A stretch of 8,168 bases of DNA from Bacteroidales bacterium (lineage in GTDB: Bacteria; Bacteroidota; Bacteroidia; Bacteroidales; Dysgonomonadaceae): positions 1-8,168 of the forward strand of contig JAAYTC010000174.1 in NCBI GenBank assembly GCA_012518155.1, written 5' to 3'. The notes below the pieces were generated by a model that saw nothing but the letters and a program-made list of their open reading frames with translations, was not told the origin of the DNA and ran no database searches. Shown piece after piece: positions 1-4,875 of this stretch; positions within the stretch are counted from its first letter, which is position 1; the number at the start of each line of letters is the position of its first letter. Both the position numbers and the translations under genes were made by a program.

Positions 1-394
1 CCGAGATAAGCGGACCCGTCAGTCGCAGGTTATCCACTCCTTCTAACGTGTACGCCATTACCACACCCCCTAGGCATGTAGCAATATGAATAACCTCGCC
101 ATTCATCGATTCCAACTCTTTTTCGGTAAGAAAGGCATCGCTTGCTCCAAAATCCACGGAGCGGTCGCGCAGGCTTCGAATTCCACCCCCGCTGCCAATA
201 GCCCCGTAATTAACGGTTACACCGTCGTGGAGACGCATGTAATCACGAAAAACAATGTTGTAGTAGGGATAAGGAAAAGTAGCACCGGCACCCGAGACCG
301 TACTCCTCGAAGTACCATTAAAAGAATTCGTAGTACTATTATTGCAAGAAATCACGAAAAACAAAAGCGAGGAAAACAGAAAAAATCGTCTCAT
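1..394 (-). CDS. pstS: Phosphate ABC transporter substrate-binding lipoprotein PstS (5' part, runs off left edge)
   Basis: The gene reads leftward from an ATG at 394; only the first 131 codons are in the window and no stop is reached. PstS captures inorganic phosphate outside the inner membrane and hands it to the PstCAB importer. Residues 1-17 form a lipoprotein signal ending in the lipobox V-I-S-C, so Cys17 should be lipidated. The family landmarks follow in order: GAGATFPYP (35-43), IGSGGGI (66-72), VDFGASD (80-86) and LGGVV (108-112). Thr39/Phe40, Ser68 and Asp86 match the phosphate-contacting positions known from E. coli PstS. No Shine-Dalgarno sequence precedes the ATG, as is common in Bacteroidota. 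The upstream region carries a pho-box-like array, which independently supports the call. The rest of the gene, and any pstCAB genes, lie to the left. Confidence 0.93.
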   Translation of the reverse strand, partial: MRRFFLFSSLLFFVISCNNSTTNSFNGTSRSTVSGAGATFPYPYYNIVFRDYMRLHDGVTVNYGAIGSGGGIRSLRDRSVDFGASDAFLTEKELESMNGEVIHIATCLGGVVMAYTLEGVDNLRLTGPLIS

Positions 395-441
395 TAAATA
401 TTTTGAATAAACCAACTTATGGCCCTGTTTTGATTTCAGTG

Positions 442-449
442 CAAAAATA
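442..449 (-). promoter_or_regulatory. Bacteroidota -7 promoter element for pstS
   Basis: The minus strand reads TATTTTTG, a full match to TAnnTTTG. No TTG/TTTG lies at the usual 17-23 bp spacing upstream (the nearest give about 14 and 25 bp), which fits an activator-dependent promoter. Transcription would start near 435, leaving a leader of roughly 40 nt before the pstS ATG. Confidence 0.65.
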
Positions 450-458
450 CAATTTGTA

Positions 459-497
459 TGTTACAACCCTGTTACAAATTTGTTACAAATTTGTTAA
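459..497 (-). promoter_or_regulatory. Pho-box-like array: four hexamers with 11-bp period upstream of pstS
   Basis: Read on the minus strand, the hexamers are TTAACA (497-492), GTAACA (486-481), GTAACA (475-470) and GTAACA (464-459), each exactly 11 bp after the previous one and separated by A/T-rich or G-rich spacers. PhoB (E. coli) and PhoP (B. subtilis) bind tandem repeats with this 11-bp period; the B. subtilis half-site resembles TTAACA. The last unit ends 9 bp before the -7 element, where PhoB-type activators replace the -35 contact. The repeats are seen directly; binding by a PhoB homologue is inferred. Confidence 0.72.
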
Positions 498-577
498 GTT
501 TTCAGGTTGTCCCACTCAATCGAGTCATTGAAGGCATTCAAACCGATTGACCCGTTTTCTTGATGCTGTTCATCCAC

Positions 578-937
578 TCACCGTTCGGCTTTGGTTTTTA
601 ATAAGCGATCTACTTTTTCATGGAAATCAACACGTACAGTTGGATCCCACTTCCACATCTCGTCGGTAAGCATTTTTACCACCTGATTTACCTGTTCGGT
701 TCGCGGGAAATCAGCCAGTTGATCGGCATGGATTAATACGGTAATTTTCTCCTTCGATTTCTCCGAGTTCTTCACCTTCAAGTCGTACTGCGTTTCAGAC
801 CTACCGCCGTAACGTAGTCTTAAGAAAGTGCGATACTTCTCGTGATCGTTCCATTTCCACCGCACCAAAATTGCTTCTGCCACGCTGTTCCGTTTGGATT
901 TACTCGCGAGGTTATCTTTCATCATGTTGTCGTCCAT
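578..937 (-). CDS. Hypothetical protein, 119 aa, unrecognised
   Basis: A leftward reading frame with ATG at 937 and TGA at 580-578. I do not recognise the family. The predicted product is small, soluble and highly charged, with a Lys/Asp/Asn-rich N-terminus, several Trp residues (two WKW stretches near residues 27-29 and 95-97) and no signal peptide or membrane segment. The middle (about 50-75) looks like alternating beta strands and the C-terminus like helix. Two further Met codons (residues 5 and 6) are alternative starts; an AGG one base before the first ATG is better spaced for these internal starts but still weak. I see no TAnnTTTG element upstream. Oddly, the same frame continues open for 27 codons past the TGA to a TAA at 496-494, so the annotated end may not be the ancestral one. 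Existence as a real gene is likely but not certain. Confidence 0.6.
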   Translation of the reverse strand: MDDNMMKDNLASKSKRNSVAEAILVRWKWNDHEKYRTFLRLRYGGRSETQYDLKVKNSEKSKEKITVLIHADQLADFPRTEQVNQVVKMLTDEMWKWDPTVRVDFHEKVDRLLKTKAER

Positions 938-1026
938 ACCTGTGCATTTTTACTTAAAATCAATAATTTTTGCAATATTCTATAATTAATCTTTAGATTT
1001 TTGCATGTTTAATTCAAATAATTACG

Positions 1027-1034
1027 TACATTTG
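1027..1034 (+). promoter_or_regulatory. Distal rightward promoter (-7 element) upstream of queC
   Basis: TACATTTG matches TAnnTTTG, and a TTTG at 1000-1003 lies 23 bp upstream, inside the 17-23 bp range used by Bacteroidota primary sigma factors. It is the only promoter in the window with both elements. Transcription would start near 1041, giving a leader of about 240 nt before queC or a separate small transcript. Confidence 0.5.
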
Positions 1035-1191
1035 CAGGACTGTCATTTTTATATGACACCTTAATTGTGAAGCCGTTCGGATTGTGAAATTTGGGCGGCT
1101 TATTTATTCATATCTATCATCGTTTCGGCTCGTACTTTTAGTATAACAACCATCAGTATAACATGTTCATGTGTTAATGTTAATTCCCCTC

Positions 1192-1207
1192 CAGCGAAGT
1201 TTCGCTG
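1192..1207 (+). repeat. Perfect 7-bp inverted repeat (CAGCGAA / TTCGCTG)
   Basis: CAGCGAA at 1192-1198 and its reverse complement at 1201-1207 are separated by only GT; as RNA it would form a 6-bp stem with a 4-nt loop. It is followed by a T-rich stretch and lies 8 bp upstream of the proximal queC -7 element. It could be an operator in the -33 region or a weak terminator for a transcript from the distal promoter. Confidence 0.4.
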
Positions 1208-1215
1208 ATTATTGT

Positions 1216-1223
1216 TACTTTTG
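1216..1223 (+). promoter_or_regulatory. Proximal -7 promoter element for queC
   Basis: TACTTTTG matches TAnnTTTG. No TTG lies at the standard upstream spacing. The start would be near 1230, giving a leader of about 50 nt that opens with the hairpin at 1226-1246. This is the more likely queC promoter because of its distance. Confidence 0.55.
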
Positions 1224-1225
1224 CA

Positions 1226-1246
1226 TTGGGAAATCAAACTTCCCAA
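1226..1246 (+). promoter_or_regulatory. Hairpin in the queC leader, possible regulatory RNA
   Basis: TTGGGAA (1226-1232) and TTCCCAA (1240-1246) pair perfectly around a 7-nt loop. About 20 nt further on, an A-rich tract with the form AAAAAAC precedes the ATG, and this resembles the A-rich tail of preQ1-I riboswitches. The rest of the aptamer does not align convincingly, so riboswitch identity is only a guess. Confidence 0.3.
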
Positions 1247-1281
1247 GTGTAGCTTAGGAACCACGTAAAAAACAAAGAACG

Positions 1282-1953
1282 ATGAACAACGATTATAACC
1301 GTCACGCGCTTGTACTTTTCTCAGGCGGGCAGGACTCCACCACATGCTTATACTGGGCGAAATCGCGTTTCAAGCATGTTCACGCCCTCTGCTTCGAATA
1401 CGGACAACGTCATTCACAAGAGGTGGAAAATGCCCGGCGATTGGCAGAGAGAGCCGGCACCACTTTCCAGCTCGTGGAGGCAAACGTGATTGCAAAACTC
1501 TCGCTCAATTCACTAACCGACCCCTCCATGGAAATGGATGAAACGTACCCCGATAAATCTCATCCCAACACATTCGTGCCCGGTAGGAATCTATTTTTCC
1601 TCACTTTTGCCGCCGCCATCGCGTACGGCAGAGGAATACGACATATCGTGACGGGAGTATCAGAAGCCGACTACAGCGGATATCCCGATTGTCGCGATAC
1701 GTTTGTCCACTCTGCTAACGCTACCCTCAACCTGGCAATGGATAGACAGTTCGAGATACATACACCTTTAATGTGGCGAAATAAAAAAGAGGTATGGCAA
1801 TTAGCGGAAGAACTGGGAGTATTCGAGATCGTGCAAAACGAAACACTCACCTGCTACAATGGCATCCTCGCACAAGGGTGTGGCCACTGTCCCGCGTGCC
1901 GATTGCGCAACGAGGGCTTGAAAGAATATCTCGCCGACAAGATTACTAAATGA
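1282..1953 (+). CDS. queC: 7-cyano-7-deazaguanine (preQ0) synthase QueC
   Basis: QueC converts 7-carboxy-7-deazaguanine to preQ0 using ATP and ammonia, a middle step of queuosine tRNA modification in the cytoplasm. The 223-aa product has the usual family length. The PP-loop nucleotide-binding motif SGGQDST is at 14-20, VPGRN at 99-103, and a zinc site is formed by Cys191, Cys200, Cys203 and Cys206 (GCGHCPAC). SEADYSGYPDCR at 127-138 is also typical of the family. The ATG at 1282 puts the PP-loop at the expected distance from the N-terminus; no clear ribosome-binding site is visible. queF follows 72 bp downstream on the same strand, so the two probably form one transcript. The other pathway genes (folE, queD, queE) are not in the window. 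Confidence 0.97.
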   Translation: MNNDYNRHALVLFSGGQDSTTCLYWAKSRFKHVHALCFEYGQRHSQEVENARRLAERAGTTFQLVEANVIAKLSLNSLTDPSMEMDETYPDKSHPNTFVPGRNLFFLTFAAAIAYGRGIRHIVTGVSEADYSGYPDCRDTFVHSANATLNLAMDRQFEIHTPLMWRNKKEVWQLAEELGVFEIVQNETLTCYNGILAQGCGHCPACRLRNEGLKEYLADKITK

Positions 1954-1958
1954 TGAAT

Positions 1959-1996
1959 TCGCGGCCGATAAATAAAGAGCATCTTCCCAGCCGCGA
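1959..1996 (+). repeat. Inverted repeat in the queC-queF spacer
   Basis: TCGCGGC (1959-1965) and GCCGCGA (1990-1996) are exact reverse complements separated by 24 nt. The arms are much richer in G/C than the surrounding spacer. In a queC-queF transcript they could form a stem-loop between the two cistrons. No T-run follows, so it does not look like a terminator. Confidence 0.45.
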
Positions 1997-2025
1997 CAAC
2001 CAATGCTGATTAAAAATTGAATAAT

Positions 2026-2484
2026 ATGAAAATAGAAGGATTGAGCCACTTGGGTGGCAAAACAGTATACAAAAAAGAATACGATCCAGGGCTGCTTGAA
2101 GCGTTCGAAAACAAGCATCCTGAAAATGATTATTGGGTTACGTTCGATTGTCCCGAATTCACCAGTCTCTGTCCCATCACCGGGCAGCCCGACTTCGCTA
2201 CAATACGGATCGACTACATCCCGGGAGATAAGATGGTAGAGAGCAAGAGTTTAAAACTCTATCTTTTCAGTTATAGGGATCACGGTTCCTTTCATGAAGA
2301 TTGTGTAAATATTATTATGAAAGATTTGATTCGACTGATGAACCCTAAATATATCGAGGTAACCGGCATCTTCACGCCACGAGGAGGGATTAGTATCCAC
2401 CCTTACGCGAACTATGGACGAAAAGGAACCAAATACGAAAAGTTAGCAGAGGAACGGCTCTTTGGCCACTCTTTTCCACTGTAA
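2026..2484 (+). CDS. queF: NADPH-dependent preQ0 reductase QueF (unimodular type)
   Basis: QueF reduces the nitrile of preQ0 to the aminomethyl group of preQ1 with two NADPH, the step right after QueC. Starting at the ATG at 2026, the product is 152 aa, the size of the short B. subtilis-like type rather than the long E. coli type. The catalytic Cys49 lies in SLCPITGQPD, with the conserved Asp56 shortly after. The QueF signature ESKSLKLY is at 72-79, and the substrate-binding His90-Glu91 follows in GSFHEDC. TTG at 2017 would add three residues (MNN), but ATG is preferred because MKIEGLSHLG begins like other family members. No Shine-Dalgarno sequence is obvious. It is probably transcribed with queC and ends at the hairpin at 2517-2538. 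Confidence 0.96.
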   Translation: MKIEGLSHLGGKTVYKKEYDPGLLEAFENKHPENDYWVTFDCPEFTSLCPITGQPDFATIRIDYIPGDKMVESKSLKLYLFSYRDHGSFHEDCVNIIMKDLIRLMNPKYIEVTGIFTPRGGISIHPYANYGRKGTKYEKLAEERLFGHSFPL

Positions 2485-2516
2485 ACTTTTCGCTCGTGAA
2501 GTTACAACTACCGGTT

Positions 2517-2545
2517 GAGAGTACTATTCGGTACTCTCTTCCACT
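2517..2545 (+). terminator. Hairpin terminator after queF, overlapping the convergent gene's end
   Basis: GAGAGTAC (2517-2524) pairs perfectly with GTACTCTC (2531-2538) around the loop TATTCG, followed on the plus strand by a pyrimidine-rich tail containing TTTTT. The stem lies over the last codons and stop of the leftward gene. Read leftward, no T-run follows, so its terminator role is stronger for the queF transcript, though the stem could cap both 3' ends. Confidence 0.55.
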
Positions 2546-3327
2546 TTTTGCTCGTAAATCCGTACCCAATCGATAAACATATCCGCGGGCATATCTTCCG
2601 GCCGGGCATCTCGGTTTACCCGTACCCCGATATGAAGATTAAATTCGAGGTTGTTAAACGGAAATTGTCCCGGTATATCTGTTAGTATTCGAGGATATTT
2701 TCTTGTACGGGTTTCATCCACGTAAAAAACCAGGCTATCCGGGTATTTCTCTACAGCATACACGTGAAATTGATTCGGATTTACACCCACCAACGCGCTA
2801 GAAGGGGGATTGTCAGGCATCCCCTGGGTGGTGGTGTACTCCGATGTGATGGATTGATACACGAAATTATCCATGCCATACGCTTCCATCAGGTCGATCG
2901 TTATATTTTCTGCACCACTGGTAGGAACTAGCGAAATATAAGGTACAGCTCCCGCGGCAGGATTCACGCGAGCCCGCACCTCAATTCTTCGTACCGATCC
3001 CGGGCTCACGCCTTCTCTTGAAATTCCTCCGGTGAGAAAAGGAAGTTCGCCGTTATTTGCTGAATTTTCGACTCCCCGTAATATAAGGTTGCCTTCTCGT
3101 GGCACGTAAAGTGCCTCGTTATCGCTCATGTAGCGGTTCGCGGCGAGATCTCCACGGGATATTGTCGACCATACGGCCCTATCCAAGGGGGTGTCCATGT
3201 TGTCTTCCCATACCAAGGACCAACCTTTTCGGTATTTTTCAGCATCTTCTTTTGCTGTTCCCGTACATGCAGCCAGCCCTATTATTAAAAAGGTGGTAAT
3301 CGCGATAATAGTGTTACGTTTGTTCAT
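2524..3327 (-). CDS. GH16-like (laminarinase/beta-glucanase fold) lipoprotein with altered active site
   Basis: The 267-aa product starts with a lipoprotein signal ending in L-A-A-C, so Cys21 is the likely lipidated residue; a KED triplet shortly after could act as a surface-export signal, but it sits further from the Cys than usual. The mature part has the order of a GH16 concanavalin-like domain: SLVWEDNMDTPLDRAVW (37-53), LILRG (81-85), RIEVRARV (114-121), the active-site strand around 142-151, FHVYAVEKYPDSLVFYVDE (187-205) and a C-terminal strand FIDWVRIYE (251-259). Active GH16 enzymes carry ExDxxE; here residues 143-148 read TIDLME, so the nucleophile Glu is Thr143 while Asp145 and acid/base Glu148 remain. 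Aromatic residues usually found before this strand are also missing. It may be an inactive glycan-binding relative. The gene is monocistronic and convergent with queF. Confidence 0.75.
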   Translation of the reverse strand: MNKRNTIIAITTFLIIGLAACTGTAKEDAEKYRKGWSLVWEDNMDTPLDRAVWSTISRGDLAANRYMSDNEALYVPREGNLILRGVENSANNGELPFLTGGISREGVSPGSVRRIEVRARVNPAAGAVPYISLVPTSGAENITIDLMEAYGMDNFVYQSITSEYTTTQGMPDNPPSSALVGVNPNQFHVYAVEKYPDSLVFYVDETRTRKYPRILTDIPGQFPFNNLEFNLHIGVRVNRDARPEDMPADMFIDWVRIYEQKVEESTE

Positions 3328-3417
3328 TGTTCATTTTAATTTAACGGTGACTTGTTGCTATAATCGACCAACACGTGGTTGTCCGGTATGCTGAATCATC
3401 CGCTCAGATTCCAAATA

Positions 3418-3425
3418 CAAACATA
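3418..3425 (-). promoter_or_regulatory. -7 promoter element for the GH16-like lipoprotein gene
   Basis: The minus strand reads TATGTTTG, matching TAnnTTTG. No clear TTTG lies at the standard spacing upstream. The start would be near 3411, giving a leader of about 84 nt. Confidence 0.45.
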
Positions 3426-3505
3426 CGCGTAATCCTTTTTCGAACTTAAAAACTCCGCACAATTAGTGTTAATCCTTCGAAATTCCTGTGAAGCAATTTT
3501 CATTC

Positions 3506-3533
3506 GGCACTCCCCGGTGCCTTTTGCTTTTTT
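3506..3533 (+). terminator. Terminator-like hairpin with T-run, no gene directly upstream on this strand
   Basis: GGCAC (3506-3510) pairs with GTGCC (3517-3521) around TCCCCG, followed by TTTTGCTTTTTT. It points rightward, yet the nearest upstream sequence on this strand is the antisense of the GH16-like gene and its promoter region. It may end a small RNA, or stop readthrough from queF before the aminotransferase promoter. Confidence 0.55.
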
Positions 3534-3590
3534 CACCCGTTTGTTTACGTGTAAAACACCGAAAATCGGATAAAAAATCAACTTTTTTAT

Positions 3591-3598
3591 TACCTTTG
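3591..3598 (+). promoter_or_regulatory. -7 promoter element for the aminotransferase-permease operon
   Basis: TACCTTTG matches TAnnTTTG and sits 58 bp after the terminator-like hairpin. The start would be near 3606, about 34 nt before the ATG at 3640. No TTG at the usual -33 spacing. Confidence 0.6.
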
Positions 3599-3639
3599 CC
3601 TCCTTACATGATTAAAATGATTTTTTCATCCTATTCATT

Positions 3640-4875
3640 ATGCCAACAATTTCGCAGCGAGGCCTACAAATGCCCGCGTCACCCATACGAAAATTAGCCC
3701 CACTTTCCGATGCTGCTAAAGCAGAGGGAGTACGGGTATATCACCTTAATATAGGGCAGCCTGATTTGCCCTCGCCCGCTTCAGCACTTGAAGCCATACG
3801 CAACATCGATCGCACCACGTTGGAATATAGTCCCAGCGATGGATACCGCTTCTACAGGGAGAACTTGGTAGCGTATTACCAAGAGTTTGGTATCGATTTA
3901 ACGGCCGACGAGATTATTATCACCGCGGGCGGATCGGAAGCAGTGCTTTATGCTTTCTTAGCATGCTTGAACCCGGGAGATGAGATAATCGTGCCCGAGC
4001 CGGCGTATGCCAACTACATGGCGTTTGCCATCTCGGCCGGTGCGATTATCCGCACAATCCCCTCAACCATGGAGACCGGTTTCGCGCTGCCCCCGATCGA
4101 GGAGTTCGAGAAGCTGATCAACGAACGGACCAAGGGAATTCTTATCTGCAACCCCAACAACCCAACGGGATACGTCTACACGCCACACGAAATGGAGCAA
4201 ATTCGGGACCTCGTGCAGCGGAATAACCTCTACCTCTTCTCCGACGAAGTGTATCGCGAGTTTATTTATAACGATACTCCTTACGTGTCGGCATGCCACT
4301 TAAAAGGGATTGAAGAGAATGTGGTACTGATCGACTCGGTATCGAAGCGATACAGCGAGTGCGGTATCCGAATCGGGGCACTGATCACGAAAAACCGAGC
4401 CGTGCATCAAACAGTTATGAAATTTTGTCAAGCACGACTGAGCCCACCCCTGATTGGACAAATCGCTGCCAACGCATCGCTCAAAGAAAACGGAGCCTAC
4501 ATGCAGCATAACTTTGAAGAGTACAAGAGCCGGCGCGACTTTATCATTGAACGGCTCAACCAAATACCCGGGGTCTACTCCCCCATGCCGCAAGGAGCCT
4601 TTTACACGTTGGCACGGTTGCCCGTGGAGGATGCCGACGCGTTCTGCGCATGGTGCCTGTCCGACTTCCGGTACGAGGGACAAACCCTTTTCATGGCACC
4701 GGCATCGGGGTTCTACGTTACACCCGGCCTTGGCAAGGACGAGGTTCGCCTGGCGTACGTACTCAACAAGGAAGATTTAAACAATGCCCTCACCGTGCTC
4801 GAGAAAGCACTGGAGGCGTATCCCTATACCATTCCTCATGAACGCAGAGCTATTCATAGCAAGACGGATCTATAA
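3640..4875 (+). CDS. Class I/II pyridoxal-phosphate-dependent aminotransferase
   Basis: A 411-aa fold-type I aminotransferase related to aspartate and aromatic aminotransferases; it would move an amino group between an amino acid and a 2-oxoacid using PLP in the cytoplasm. The substrate cannot be told from the sequence. NPNNPTG is at 171-177, Asp202 and Tyr205 (SDEVYREF) contact the cofactor ring, Lys236 in DSVSKRYS forms the Schiff base, Arg244 is the phosphate-binding Arg of the SKxxSxxGxRxG motif, and Arg370 (VRLAYV) is the expected substrate-carboxylate Arg. The start at 3640 gives the usual N-terminus MPTISQRGLQMPASPIRKL; Met11 is a weaker alternative. The C-terminal end overlaps the next gene by 38 bp, so the last 13 or so residues are constrained by two frames. 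Confidence 0.93.
   Translation: MPTISQRGLQMPASPIRKLAPLSDAAKAEGVRVYHLNIGQPDLPSPASALEAIRNIDRTTLEYSPSDGYRFYRENLVAYYQEFGIDLTADEIIITAGGSEAVLYAFLACLNPGDEIIVPEPAYANYMAFAISAGAIIRTIPSTMETGFALPPIEEFEKLINERTKGILICNPNNPTGYVYTPHEMEQIRDLVQRNNLYLFSDEVYREFIYNDTPYVSACHLKGIEENVVLIDSVSKRYSECGIRIGALITKNRAVHQTVMKFCQARLSPPLIGQIAANASLKENGAYMQHNFEEYKSRRDFIIERLNQIPGVYSPMPQGAFYTLARLPVEDADAFCAWCLSDFRYEGQTLFMAPASGFYVTPGLGKDEVRLAYVLNKEDLNNALTVLEKALEAYPYTIPHERRAIHSKTDL

Larger units (their letters stand above)
938..1281. other. Gene-free stretch (344 bp) between the small leftward gene and queC
   Basis: No convincing reading frame is present. A/T-rich sequence holds two rightward -7 elements (1027-1034 and 1216-1223). 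It also holds an inverted repeat TGTCAT/ATGACA (1041-1046 and 1053-1058), a direct repeat ATTGTGAA (1064 and 1081), a direct repeat AGTATAACA (1140 and 1155), a tight palindrome (1192-1207) and a leader hairpin (1226-1246). The distance between the two promoters leaves room for a long queC leader or a small RNA, but no known RNA family could be recognised by eye. Confidence 0.6.
3328..3639. other. Gene-free stretch (312 bp) between divergent lipoprotein and aminotransferase genes
   Basis: No credible coding region. It holds a leftward -7 element (3418-3425), an imperfect direct repeat of TAATCCTT..TCGAA (3430-3444 and 3470-3481), a rightward terminator-like hairpin with T-run (3506-3533) and a rightward -7 element (3591-3598). 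Short frames that appear in it have no motif or start context in their favour. Confidence 0.6.

Noticed and set aside
86..397. Rightward 103-aa open frame at the left end
   Set aside because: It is antisense to the clear pstS frame; its composition shows no motifs.
1040..1046. CTGTCAT, identical to an E. coli Pho-box half-site
   Set aside because: It is a single copy without a second unit 11 bp away; it is better described as one arm of the TGTCAT/ATGACA inverted repeat.
1100..1345. Leftward 81-aa open frame upstream of and into queC
   Set aside because: It begins inside queC in antisense, has no recognisable domain and covers the promoter/leader features.
3396..3581. Leftward 61-aa open frame in the gene-free stretch
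   Set aside because: No family resemblance, and it runs antisense through the terminator-like hairpin and over the leftward promoter.
4784..4837. Earlier ATG for the permease, adding 18 residues
   Set aside because: The added residues (MPSPCSRKHW...) do not resemble the family N-terminus and lie wholly in the aminotransferase; ATG 4838 gives the usual start.
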